Source: Nostoc foliaceum FACHB-393 (lineage in GTDB: Bacteria; Cyanobacteriota; Cyanobacteriia; Cyanobacteriales; Nostocaceae). Taken from it: a DNA stretch of 64,000 nt. This document shows, piece after piece, positions 19,090 through 27,580 of the stretch (position 1 is the stretch's first letter; each line of letters begins with the position of its first letter). Position numbers and translations under genes: made by a program. The DNA is taken from the NCBI RefSeq assembly GCF_014698505.1, contig NZ_JACJTD010000019.1, forward strand, positions 62,001 through 126,000, read 5' to 3'. The notes beneath the pieces are model-generated. The model was not told where the DNA came from and ran no database searches. It saw only the letters and a list, made by a program, of their open reading frames with translations.

Positions 19090-19983
19090 TTAACTTAAGC
19101 GTGTACCTAAAGGTTGAACCTCTCTGGCTAAACCAATATGTGCTAACGACAATGAGATATTGTTAAACTTTACTCCAGCTAAAGCCCACTGAAGTTCAAG
19201 TGTCCCCACCCAGAAACGCGCCCGGTCGATGACATCTGGTAACATCGGATAGTCGCTTTCCATACGCCGCACAATACTTTCTCCGTAATTACAGAGTTGC
19301 ACTGCAATATCACAAGCTGCATCTCCCAAACCAGCCGTACCAAAATCAATCAGACCGCTGATGCTTTCTGAAATCGGGTCAAATAGAATGTGATACACTG
19401 GCTTGTCGCCATCTATCAGTACGGGCGTGTAGCTGAGGTCAAGTTCACCTGTAATTACGGGTGCAAAAAGTTCGTGTATCCAAGTTTGCTGATGACGCCA
19501 CAGGTGAGGAAAGAGAGTTTCCTGAACTTGCTCATACAACTGCAACCAATCTTCACAAGAACGTTCTGCACCAGAAGAAGACACCCCAGCATTAACTAAA
19601 ACTTCATTTGGGATGCTGTGTAATTGTTGATGAAATCTAGCTAGTTGGAAGATGATATGCTCTTGTGATGCATCACTCAGCTTCAGCAAGGTGTTACGAG
19701 ATAGCGGTTCGCCTTTAATAAATCTATAGCTAGCAAAGCCTTCTTCCAGGTATTCAAAGTGGGGAACTCGCAGTTCAACATATTTTTGTACCACTTCTAA
19801 TACCTTAGCTTCATGGGAAAGTACCTGTTTTCCCCAGTCATCTTTGGCAAAACGACATACAAGCTCATGATTAACAATCACCACATCGTTAACCATTCCA
19901 TCTTGATTAAAGTCAAGATGCTCAACAGAGATATTGGGATAGATAGCACCAATTTTTTCGATATACGAAGCAGGAATATTCAT
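19090..19983 (-). CDS. Aminoglycoside phosphotransferase (APH) family kinase-like protein
   Basis: 297 residues with the APH/choline-kinase fold. N-lobe: VNDVVIVNHELVCRFAKDDW, with the Lys in RFAKDD, then YRFIKGEPLS in the hinge region. Catalytic loop: LIDGDKPVYHILFD, and the metal-binding SGLIDFGTAGLGDAACDIA. The His that follows the catalytic Asp by five residues is as in the APH(2'') subgroup rather than the usual Asn, but the first His of the HxD motif is Asp here. The substrate could be a sugar, antibiotic or other alcohol; calling it a resistance gene is not justified. Single gene, convergent with hisIE. Confidence 0.82.
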   Translation of the reverse strand: MNIPASYIEKIGAIYPNISVEHLDFNQDGMVNDVVIVNHELVCRFAKDDWGKQVLSHEAKVLEVVQKYVELRVPHFEYLEEGFASYRFIKGEPLSRNTLLKLSDASQEHIIFQLARFHQQLHSIPNEVLVNAGVSSSGAERSCEDWLQLYEQVQETLFPHLWRHQQTWIHELFAPVITGELDLSYTPVLIDGDKPVYHILFDPISESISGLIDFGTAGLGDAACDIAVQLCNYGESIVRRMESDYPMLPDVIDRARFWVGTLELQWALAGVKFNNISLSLAHIGLAREVQPLGTRLS

Positions 19984-20138
19984 AGTAGATTATGACAACA
20001 AACAAAAAATCAAAATTTATCGGACTTTTAGCCCGATCACAGCGATTTAAATGATTTGTCCGTTTGTTGTATCAACGTACCACTATGATTTAACTCCCTA
20101 TAAAATCGCTAAACATGAGCATAATACCATTTTGGTGA

Positions 20139-21410
20139 TTACTCGGCCAAAATTCGATTGAGATACTGTAAAATTGCCACAGCGATCGCCACACTCAAGA
20201 TGAAGCCTAACCATAAACTATTAGTAATAATTTGTGGTTGATCTAATGCCCATCCACCCAATGGATGACCAATAAAAGAGCCAACAGCCCAGCACAAAGC
20301 GTTGATGGAAAAATAAACGCCGCGTTGATTTTCCGGGGCTAACTCAGTGACTAAAGAGGCAGCAGATGGGTTGTAGGAAACAATCGCCACAGCAAATACT
20401 CCTAATGCCAATATTGCCCAAACTAGATGATGAGATGGGGCAGTGCCGCTTACCCAAATGAGGGCAAAACCAATTGCCCAAAGAATGGCGGAGACAGTGA
20501 GCGCAAGTGTGTGTGAGCAGCGTTTTAACACACTGGTAACAGGCAACTGACAGATAATGGCGAACACCAGATGCCAAGCAAATAAAACACTAATCGTAGT
20601 TTGAGCAAATCCTTCGGTAGTACTTTTTATAACAAAGTTTTTGAAGTAAAGCGGCAGGGTGCTGTGGATTTGAGAAATATAGATTGTAAAGAATATATTA
20701 ACTGCTATGTAGACCAGGAAACGGCGATCGCTTAATACTGCCATCCAAGAAGCAAAAAGTTCTATCTTTTCAGATTTCCCTATCTGCTGTTGTTCGGTTT
20801 CACTAATTCCCACATAGACAACCCCAAAAAATACCAAAAAAGAGATGGCATCAATGACAAATAGCCATCGATAACTCCCAATTATCGCGATCAAAAACCC
20901 AGCAAGTACAATTCCTATAGCTAACCCAAGATTATCAGCTAGTCGAGCGATCGCAAAAGTTTCGCGGCGATTGTCAATTTGGCTAGCGTCAGCAACAACA
21001 GCTTCAGCAGCCGGCCAATAGAAACCTATCCCTAAACCACCAATCAAGCTACCGATTACCAAAATCGTAAAATTATTGGTTGCAGCTAACACTAGAGAAG
21101 CAATTGCTGAAATCGCCGTCGCTAGCAACAAAGTGCGGCGACGTCCCCAGTGTCCAGAATCAGCCAAAGAACCACCTACAATCCGCCCTACAATGCCGGA
21201 AATCGAAGCGCTACCCAAGGCTACCCCAACACTGGTTGCAGATAAACCAACTTGATTTACAAAAAAGATCGGAGCGTAAAACAGGGTACAGCCGGTGCCA
21301 ACTTCCGACAGAAATCTACCAATTGCAAAAACCCATACCTGAGGATGTATCGAGGGCAGCCACGATGATAACTGAGATTGAGAAGCTAATTTCATGAGTT
21401 TAAATGTCAT
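20139..21410 (-). CDS. Major facilitator superfamily (MFS) transporter
   Basis: 423 residues with about 12 hydrophobic helices, an inner-membrane secondary transporter. The loop after helix 2 (GRIVGGSLADSGHWGRRRTLL) is the classic MFS motif A, DxxGRRxxL-like. FYWPAAEAVVADASQ and a repeat-like SFIGHPLGGWAL in the second half fit drug/sugar efflux branches. Substrate cannot be read. ATG 21410 is used; ATG 21395 is an alternative. The terminal helix AVAILQYLNRI is short. Single gene, divergent from the DUF2811 gene. Confidence 0.9.
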   Translation of the reverse strand: MTFKLMKLASQSQLSSWLPSIHPQVWVFAIGRFLSEVGTGCTLFYAPIFFVNQVGLSATSVGVALGSASISGIVGRIVGGSLADSGHWGRRRTLLLATAISAIASLVLAATNNFTILVIGSLIGGLGIGFYWPAAEAVVADASQIDNRRETFAIARLADNLGLAIGIVLAGFLIAIIGSYRWLFVIDAISFLVFFGVVYVGISETEQQQIGKSEKIELFASWMAVLSDRRFLVYIAVNIFFTIYISQIHSTLPLYFKNFVIKSTTEGFAQTTISVLFAWHLVFAIICQLPVTSVLKRCSHTLALTVSAILWAIGFALIWVSGTAPSHHLVWAILALGVFAVAIVSYNPSAASLVTELAPENQRGVYFSINALCWAVGSFIGHPLGGWALDQPQIITNSLWLGFILSVAIAVAILQYLNRILAE

Positions 21411-21882
21411 AGTTTAGTGACATTTTTGTAATTCTTATCATTGGCTGCTATTTTCCTCACTCATTCCACAGGGTTTCCACAGGGATTTTAGCAGTTTTCC
21501 ACAGGTGCTCTACGAGTCAATAGGCTGTTGCCGTCTTACTGGGGATTGTTAATTAACAGTGCTAAGGAACTTCAAGGACTGAGTTTTTGTAAAGTAAAGT
21601 AACGAAAAATCGGTTCTAACGCTGATTACTTCGTTCTTGTTTATTTTTTATACAATCGTTTTTAACATTTCGCAGCATTGACAAACCCACCCCCTCTTGG
21701 CGCACAATGATTCGGCTTGCTTTTGTAATCCGTTCAACCGTTGGCATCAAATGTGTAAAATATATTACCACCAGATGTAAGCGTAGATTGGCGGGATAGC
21801 GAAAGAGCGTGTGAGGTAGCCTTAAGCCGCTTCACCGCAAGCAACTTGTCCCTCTTGATTATCCTCATAGGAGGAAAATCTC
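21411..21882. promoter_or_regulatory. Divergent intergenic region with three DnaA-box-like sites
   Basis: Three TTCCACA-type nonamers lie in 42 bp: ATTCCACA (21463-21470), GTTTCCACA (21473-21481) and TTTTCCACA (21495-21503). The last is a perfect match to the DnaA box preferred in cyanobacteria. No dnaA or dnaN is nearby. The rest of the 472 bp is the leader of the DUF2811 gene; no terminator or RNA recognised. Confidence 0.45.
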
Positions 21883-22137
21883 ATGAAAGCAACGGTTAGC
21901 ATCTTTACTGAAATTCCCGAAACACTCCACGAATCCTTAAAAAACTACTTAGAAACCCATCCCGATTGGGATGAAAACAGAGTATTGACGGCGGCGCTAT
22001 CATTGTTTTTACTCCAAAATGGAGATAGCGATCGCCGTGCTGCTCGAGTCTATCTGGAAACTTTGTTCCACCACTCCACAGTAGAAATTCCCAGCATCGA
22101 TTCACCCGCAACAGCTAATCTACTAGACACCCCATAG
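21883..22137 (+). CDS. DUF2811 protein
   Basis: 84 residues. MKATVSIFTEIPETLHESLKNYLETHPDWDENRVLTAALSLFLLQ is the DUF2811 signature, a small cyanobacterial family that resembles ribbon-helix-helix-type proteins in predicted layout (short strand then two helices). AGGAGGAAAATCTC directly before the ATG is a strong ribosome-binding site. Cytoplasmic; function unknown. Confidence 0.85.
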   Translation: MKATVSIFTEIPETLHESLKNYLETHPDWDENRVLTAALSLFLLQNGDSDRRAARVYLETLFHHSTVEIPSIDSPATANLLDTP

Positions 22138-22178
22138 GTACTGGTATGAACGGCGTTATTCTGGCTCATGCCCTAATA

Positions 22179-22200
22179 GGGGCACGTCAAACCGTGCCCC
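22179..22200 (+). repeat. Inverted repeat downstream of DUF2811 gene
   Basis: GGGGCACG and CGTGCCCC with a 6-nt loop, 40 bp after the stop codon. No T-run, so termination is uncertain. Confidence 0.5.
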
Positions 22201-22419
22201 ATAAATGGGATTTTGATCCAAAGCGATCGGCCATGTTGGGGCAATATTACAACAAAAAAGATCAGTAGATTCTGATCCTTAAAGAGGTTCCAATAGTTTC
22301 TCCTGTTGCCAAAACTACTAGTTGGTAATAGCGCAAGATTTAAAATTGAGGCAAGACTTGAATATATTAGTTGACCGTTAGTACTTGTTGTATAGCGGTT
22401 TTCTTTTGGATACAAACAC

Positions 22420-22455
22420 GTTAGTAGGGGCGCATAGCTGTGCGCCCCTACTAAC
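22420..22455. repeat. Perfect 15-bp inverted repeat
   Basis: GTTAGTAGGGGCGCA and its exact reverse complement, separated by 6 nt. This GGGGCGCA...TGCGCCCC palindrome type is frequent in Nostoc intergenic DNA. The surrounding gap (22138-22672) has no gene I can support. Confidence 0.75.
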
Positions 22456-22672
22456 TCCAACCTCAGCACCGTTATATCTTCCAAAACAGTCATATGCAAA
22501 GAAATATTTTCCAGTGGACTCTCCTTCCTGCCCACTGTCTTAAACAGATAAATAAATATCTCAAATAATTGCCTGGTCTGTATTTGAGTAATATCTACCT
22601 ATTTTGATTGTCTAAAATTTGTCTTTTACCGAAGCCAAATAAATTCACTAATCTCTCCGCCAAGAGTCAACA

Positions 22673-22710
22673 GTCAACAGTCAAGAGTTAAAAAACTCTA
22701 GACTGTTGAC
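22673..22710 (-). terminator. Long hairpin right after the response-regulator stop codon
   Basis: GTCAACAGTC, one mismatch, AGAGTT, loop of four, then AACTCT and GACTGTTGAC: a 16-bp stem directly abutting the stop codon. There is no T-run, so it may stabilise the 3' end rather than terminate. The left arm is part of a GTCAACA tandem heptamer. Confidence 0.55.
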
Positions 22711-23436
22711 TCAGGACTTAGCTTCCAATTGCTGGGGGTGAGCAGGAGATTCAAACTTATACCCTACACCACGTACAGTTTGAATTAATGCTGGCTGACT
22801 AGCATCAATTTCAATCTTCTTGCGAATTTGTCCGATATGGACATCTACAACCCGTTGATCGCCGACATATTCATAATCCCATACCTCTTGGATTAGCTCC
22901 GCACGCCGCCAAACTCGACCTGGATGACTGGCTAAAAAATGTAACAAGTCAAATTCCAGAGCAGTTAAAGGTACTGCTTGGTTATTAAGTGCCACCTCCC
23001 GTCGCACTGGATCAATCATAAGTTTTTCAAATACCAAGCGTTTCTGCTCGGCAGTAGTTATCACTCGTTGACGCCTCAAAATAGCTCCAACTCTGACTTC
23101 TAACTCTCCTAGCCCAAAAGGCTTGGTGAGATAGTCGTCAGCACCTTTAGCAAAGCCGCGAATTTTGTCAGCTTCGTCAGCACGGCTAGTCAACATCAGA
23201 ACAAACACACCATTACGACTTTGCATCTCTTGGCAGAGGTTAAACCCAGTGACATCTGGTAAATTCACATCTAGAATCACCAAATCGGGGTTAAATTGCT
23301 CAAATAGAGTTAAGGCTGTCTTTCCATCTTCGGCAGCCTCTACCTGATAGTTCTGCTTAATCAGAAAGCGTTGGATTAAATTCCGAACCGCAGGGTCGTC
23401 GTCTACTACAAGAATCTTGGCAGGAGCCATGACCAT
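22711..23436 (-). CDS. OmpR/PhoB-family response regulator
   Basis: About 241 residues. Receiver domain: ILVVDDDPAVRNL with the acidic pocket, phospho-acceptor Asp in PDLVILDVNLPD, Thr/Ser in LMLTSRAD, and Lys in DDYLTKPFGLGEL. DNA-binding winged helix: RREVALNNQAVPLTALEFDLLHFLA, then VVDVHIGQIRKKIE and RGVGYKFE. No histidine kinase is adjacent, so it is an orphan. It is not RpaB or RpaA by its N-terminus. Start ATG 23436 (ATG 23430 also possible; an upstream TTG at 23448 is unlikely). A long hairpin follows the stop codon. Confidence 0.93.
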   Translation of the reverse strand: MVMAPAKILVVDDDPAVRNLIQRFLIKQNYQVEAAEDGKTALTLFEQFNPDLVILDVNLPDVTGFNLCQEMQSRNGVFVLMLTSRADEADKIRGFAKGADDYLTKPFGLGELEVRVGAILRRQRVITTAEQKRLVFEKLMIDPVRREVALNNQAVPLTALEFDLLHFLASHPGRVWRRAELIQEVWDYEYVGDQRVVDVHIGQIRKKIEIDASQPALIQTVRGVGYKFESPAHPQQLEAKS

Positions 23437-24006
23437 TACTTTGCACAAAAATTCGTAAGATTAACAAGAGGGTTGCGTAAAAACGCAGTTGCCACTTTAG
23501 GACTAACTAAGAATCTACATGGCTACGGTATGAGAATCCTGATCATTCAAAAATAAATACTCTAATCAGGTTCTTGACACCAAGACACGTTCTTGATCCC
23601 AGTTAGGTGGTAACTTAAAACGTTTCAATTTTAAATCGATATGCGGTTATATACCACAAGCGATTATTCAGTATAATTAAAAAAAACTCTATTAGGGCAC
23701 AGTAAGTTGCCAAATTTGAAACAGAAAAGTTGATTTCTTCATAAAAACTATGTGTTTTAGGTACTCTCCGTTCAAATTCTAGATTAGAGCCAGAATTAGG
23801 CAACGACATGAGGGTATACACGGAGTTATGGTGATATGTTAAAGTGACTATAGTTGAAATTACAAAGTCGATCAAACTAACCCGTGCTACTATCCTGGTA
23901 GGGCATAAAATAGGTCGAGACTTTAGTTTCGATCAAAATAAAACCTAAAGCTGTTTTTTCTTCGACAAAAGACTGCCGCTGACTGAGGCTGAAGTAACAA
24001 ACTCCC
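23437..24006. other. Intergenic, divergent promoters
   Basis: About 570 bp between the response regulator (minus) and the CPP1-like gene (plus). One 86-codon frame on the minus strand (23615-23875) has no family resemblance or ribosome-binding site, so I do not call it. Confidence 0.45.
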
Positions 24007-24633
24007 ATGAGCGATCAAAATCCCTACGAAAAACTTGGGGTATCAGAAGAGGCTAGCTTCGATGAAATTCAGGATGCTCGTAATCGCCTATTCGAGCAAC
24101 ATAGTGGCGATGCCAAGCATTTAGAAGTAATTGAAGCAGCTTACGATGCGATTTTAATGGATCGCTTACGGATGCGCCAGGAAGGTAAAATTAAAGTCCC
24201 TGAGCGTATCAGGTTTCCCGAATTGCGCGTGCAATCGCCTCCAAAAGAAAGTCCAACCCCTCGCGAGCAGTCACCTGCATGGCTGCAACGCATGCTGGAT
24301 CAGCCAACGCCTGCGGATATACTCTTACCAGGAGCTTGGTTTCTTGGTTTGAGTTCTATTAGCCTGTTTTATCCAGAGGGAGGCGATCAGGTTTTGCAGT
24401 TAGCATTGGTAGTTGGGGTAGGCACCAGTATTTACTTTCTCAATCGTAAGGAAGGCAAATTTGGCAGAGCAGTTTTGTTCACCCTGGTCAGTTTAATAAT
24501 TGGCTTAATCGCTGGGGGACTAGTTGCTAGCTGGCTATTACCACAAATATCATTTGCCAGTCTGGGAACCAATCAGTTCTCTACTGTGGTGACTTTTATA
24601 TTGCTGTGGTTGGTTAGTAGCTTTCTACGCTAA
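24007..24633 (+). CDS. CPP1-like (DUF3353) J-like membrane protein
   Basis: 208 residues. The N-terminal ~50 residues resemble a J-domain (NPYEKLGVSEEASFDEIQDARNRLF) but lack the HPD tripeptide needed to stimulate Hsp70. A Pro-rich linker is followed by three or four transmembrane helices (about 100-205). This layout is that of the CPP1 / chaperone-like-of-POR family, which in plants protects protochlorophyllide oxidoreductase in plastid membranes; the cyanobacterial role is inferred by homology. Likely in thylakoid or inner membrane. A strong terminator follows. Confidence 0.85.
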   Translation: MSDQNPYEKLGVSEEASFDEIQDARNRLFEQHSGDAKHLEVIEAAYDAILMDRLRMRQEGKIKVPERIRFPELRVQSPPKESPTPREQSPAWLQRMLDQPTPADILLPGAWFLGLSSISLFYPEGGDQVLQLALVVGVGTSIYFLNRKEGKFGRAVLFTLVSLIIGLIAGGLVASWLLPQISFASLGTNQFSTVVTFILLWLVSSFLR

Positions 24634-24703
24634 ATTACTACTGGTAAGCAAGTTTCTATAAAGAAGACGTGGTTTATGTGTGTTCTTCTTAAATAATAAA
24701 ATC

Positions 24704-24741
24704 AGGAGTCAGAATACCTTTTCTGACTCCTATTTTAATTT
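24704..24741 (+). terminator. Rho-independent terminator
   Basis: AGGAGTCAGAA and TTCTGACTCCT form an 11-bp stem followed by ATTTTAATTTT. A weaker AAGAAGA/TCTTCTT hairpin (24661-24690) precedes it. Confidence 0.8.
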
Positions 24742-25063
24742 TCAACCTGAATGCTGATTAGATTATAAAAATGTTGTCTGAAAACCCTAAAGTTGAAACC
24801 TAAATCCACATTCCGCAGGTTAGTTAACAAAGAAAATAGTATTTTCGACAAGATATCAACAGCTTGATACAGCGACCTAGTTTTAAAAGTACCGATGAAG
24901 ATTTTTATACCAAGATAGCTAAAAAGTAAAACTGCTCTGGCCTGCGCCCAGAGCAGAATTTAAACAGAGGAGGTTTATTTCGGGACTTAATAGTTAGTGT
25001 TGTCCCGGTTCAGGTACACCCTTCCAAAGCTAAGAGTTTGGTTGCTCCTTGCTTTAAAAAGAC

Positions 25064-25669
25064 CTAAGTACACTTGCGATATTTGATGTGATAAACCAAA
25101 CCACGGTGGGCGAGGTCAAAGGAGTCAACAGTCGCCATCCCTTGACCATTGGCGGTCATCGCAGCATTCACCCGCATATTTACACTGTCGCCACAGCGTG
25201 ACCAGACATCAGCCACAGTCACTAATTGATCTCGAACGTTGTAGTCTCTTTCGCCGTTAAATGTCCTAGAAAAAACAGGGCCACGTTGACCAGCAAAAAA
25301 GTACTCTGCTCTTAGTCTGCCAATTGTGGCGGGAGCAACATAGCCCCGATAATCAGCATCGTAGAGGGAAATTTGAAAGCCTTGGGGTACTTGAATCGGA
25401 ATGCTCAAGTTACAGCTTTTGCGTCTTTCTGCTGTCTTATTCCCCAGAGCTATAAACTTATCGAATAGAATACTTAGCTCTTGGCCATCGGGACTCACAC
25501 CCACACTAGCAGATCCTTCAGGGCAACCGTTACCACCATATTCTGCACCTAAAATTTCAACTTTGTCGTTAGCAAAAGCAGGGCCGATAGAAGCCGTCAT
25601 CAGTGTAGCCGTAGCCAGAAAAGCTTTTATAAAATTGTTAGATGTTTTCTTGAAGTTTTGATTATTCAT
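25064..25669 (-). CDS. Secreted DUF4360 protein
   Basis: About 201 residues from the ATG at 25669, preceded by an AGGTGAG. Signal peptide MNNQNFKKTSNNFIKAFLAT... to about GPAFA/ND. The mature part has GGNGCPEGSASVGVSPDGQ, LSILFDKFIALG, RKSCNLSIPIQVPQGFQISL and two late cysteines (WSRCGDS, YRKCT). That four-cysteine layout is the DUF4360 family of secreted proteins found in fungi and bacteria; function unknown. Exported, probably disulfide-bonded. The upstream gap is 0.9 kb with no gene. Confidence 0.82.
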   Translation of the reverse strand: MNNQNFKKTSNNFIKAFLATATLMTASIGPAFANDKVEILGAEYGGNGCPEGSASVGVSPDGQELSILFDKFIALGNKTAERRKSCNLSIPIQVPQGFQISLYDADYRGYVAPATIGRLRAEYFFAGQRGPVFSRTFNGERDYNVRDQLVTVADVWSRCGDSVNMRVNAAMTANGQGMATVDSFDLAHRGLVYHIKYRKCT

Positions 25670-26577
25670 CACTCACCTGTCTTGAGTATTTTCAATAGTA
25701 TTAAATCCAAATTAGATGCGACCAATTTCGGAAATCTCTGAGGCTATTTATAAAAGATAAAGGGGAAACAATCCTGTAGAAGAATAACTGTAAGATTCAA
25801 ATACAAAGTATATTTACTGAGTAATAATGTCTTGCATTCAGTATTTTTGAACTCTACTTGGTATTTCTTGGTTATTAATCATTTTCGAACTCCAGTAAAC
25901 TAAGTTACCCTCGTCAGGTGAAATTCACCTTTAACTTTTTACATAACTTACTATGCCTGGATTTTCCACTTGCGAGAAATCCAGGTATTGCTAAGAGGCT
26001 ATTTATAAAGTAAATCTAAAGGAGGGTCATCAGGTAAAAAGGCAACGATACAATACTGTTTATGCAGTATATATACATAGTAAGCAATAACGCGAAAGCC
26101 TTATTCTACAGACCTTAGTGACTCAGAATGAGCAATTTTAGCTCCTTTGATTCCACCAGCTAAACGCGGTGGACATCCCCGAACAACTGATATGCGATCC
26201 TTATCCCTAATAGGGATTTTAGTTGATTGCGATCGCTTCTCTCTGAAAACCCTGCCTTATTTGGTTTTCAAGGTTTAATAGCGCAGGGTGCGAAACCATA
26301 ACATAAAGAGTGGCAATTGTGCTAGACGAAAATAGCTGAAAGCCATTCTACATAAGCTGCGCGGATATTTGAAAGATTATACAGCCGTCAAGTCCTTAAG
26401 CTCAAGTACAGACTTTCTTTTATTCCTAGCGAAAACAATTGCCACCCCTCAAACCTCTGCGTTTCACTTTTAACCCTAAATTTGCCACGATGCACCAAAC
26501 TGTACCTAGCTGACCTTAAAGCGATGCCTGGGTTGGGCGACATCTACGCACTTTCTATGATGATATCGTTATAAAAC
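25670..26577. other. Long gene-free region with several hairpins
   Basis: 908 bp without a gene I can support, between two minus-strand genes. It holds a 9-bp hairpin (CCTGGATTT ... AAATCCAGG, ~25955-25986), a GAGGCTATTTATAAA motif that occurs twice (near 25740 and 25996), ATCCC/GGGAT and GAAAACC/GGTTTTC hairpins (~26200-26280), and HIP1 sites. A structured small RNA is possible; I recognise none (not tmRNA, 6S, RNase P or SRP RNA). The end contains CGATGCCTGGGTTGGGC, a short motif seen again near 61770. Confidence 0.4.
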
Positions 26578-27345
26578 TTAAAATTTTTCCTTAGCAGCTA
26601 ACATCTGTAAAATCTTTTCTACATGATCCAACTCTCCAACGATTCGCCGAATTGGGTGCGGCCAAACTTTGACAAGGGTGGGAGTTGCAGAAACCTGATT
26701 GAGTTCTGCTTGTTCTGGATGAGTTAAAACATCAATCACTTTCAGAGTATAAGGATGTCCGAGCGATCGCTCCAACAATTCGTGTAAATTTTGCAGAATG
26801 CGTTCGGTGGTACTGCTATGTCCGGCAACAAACAAGCGCAGAACATAGCCTTGTGTGATTACTTCCTTTTTTTGTACTATTACTGGCTGGTGGTATTTTG
26901 GCACAGGATCAGAAAGGTCTAGACGAACAATTAAGTCATGATCCTCCCAAAGCTGCGAAAATGAGGAACGATAAGTTGTTAAGACCATGCGATCGCACAA
27001 CCCCTCTTGCCAGGGAGCTGCTTGCCATACTAATTCCCCTGTGCCAAAAATGGCATTAAGCAAAGCTTGATGTCTAATTACAGCCGGATAAGCTTCAGCA
27101 AAAGTTCGCACTTTTTGAGTGCGTGGATCTAACCAGTTGTCAATAGTTGCAGTATAACAAGGCACTAAAAAGTGCGGCGGCTCTGGCAAATCTAGGATTT
27201 CTTGCAAAGCCGAGCATAAATGCAAGTGCCATCGACCTTGCTTGCTAGGGTCGATGCAATAAATTAAATCTCCTCCAGGTGTAAATAGCGCAATGCCTTT
27301 AAACAACTGGGGTGTAGATAGTTTATTTGTCGTCAAGTTATTCAC
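26578..27345 (-). CDS. KaiB-domain protein with an extra N-terminal domain
   Basis: 255 residues, about 150 more than KaiB. The C-terminal ~90 residues are clearly KaiB-like: VLRLFVAGHSS, YTLKVIDVLTHPEQAE, ATPTLVKVWPHPIRRIVGEL. These match the KaiB blocks LRLYVAGN, LKVIDVL, ATPTL and PPPVRRIIGDL. The N-terminal ~155 residues (GIALFTPGGDLIYCID... and TATIDNWLDPRTQKVRTFAEAYP) are a domain I do not recognise. GTG at 27345 is the only start that covers the ordered N-terminus. Upstream of it, same strand, is a PilT ATPase, 235 bp away. It may be a clock-output or clock-like regulator; not the core kaiB, because kaiA/kaiC are absent. Confidence 0.85.
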   Translation of the reverse strand: MNNLTTNKLSTPQLFKGIALFTPGGDLIYCIDPSKQGRWHLHLCSALQEILDLPEPPHFLVPCYTATIDNWLDPRTQKVRTFAEAYPAVIRHQALLNAIFGTGELVWQAAPWQEGLCDRMVLTTYRSSFSQLWEDHDLIVRLDLSDPVPKYHQPVIVQKKEVITQGYVLRLFVAGHSSTTERILQNLHELLERSLGHPYTLKVIDVLTHPEQAELNQVSATPTLVKVWPHPIRRIVGELDHVEKILQMLAAKEKF

Positions 27346-27457
27346 AGAGGCTAGGAAGCTAAAAGTAAAAGTTCTCTCTTTTACCTTTTACCTTAGCTAT
27401 AACCGCAACCAGGATCAGCTAGAAAATTGCGAACCTATTAAAAAGCATGTAAATCTC

Positions 27458-27556
27458 GTTTCTAGTCGCCTACTGGAAACGATCTTAAATTGGGCTGGTG
27501 CCGCTAGAATTGGAGCCGGAGCCTCTGAATTCGCATTCCCAGTCAAAGACTGGGAA
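27458..27556. repeat. Two related palindromes of the GTTCCCAGT type
   Basis: GTTTCTAGT/ACTGGAAAC (27458-27480) and TTCCCAGTC/GACTGGGAA (27536-27556). Same family as 16510-16532; the common core is CTCGTTCCCAGT...ACTGGGAACGAG. Confidence 0.65.
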
Positions 27557-27580
27557 CGAGACAATCCTTAATCCCCAATC

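Noticed and set aside
22173-22535. 120-codon minus-strand frame after the DUF2811 gene
   Set aside because: It runs through the perfect 15-bp inverted repeat and other palindromes, has no ribosome-binding site and no recognisable family.
23615-23875. 86-codon minus-strand frame between regulator and CPP1-like gene
   Set aside because: No Shine-Dalgarno, no family pattern, odd composition; most likely chance in AT-rich DNA.
26578-27345. Core clock gene kaiB
   Set aside because: The protein is about 150 residues too long and neither kaiA nor kaiC is adjacent; only the C-terminal domain is KaiB-like.
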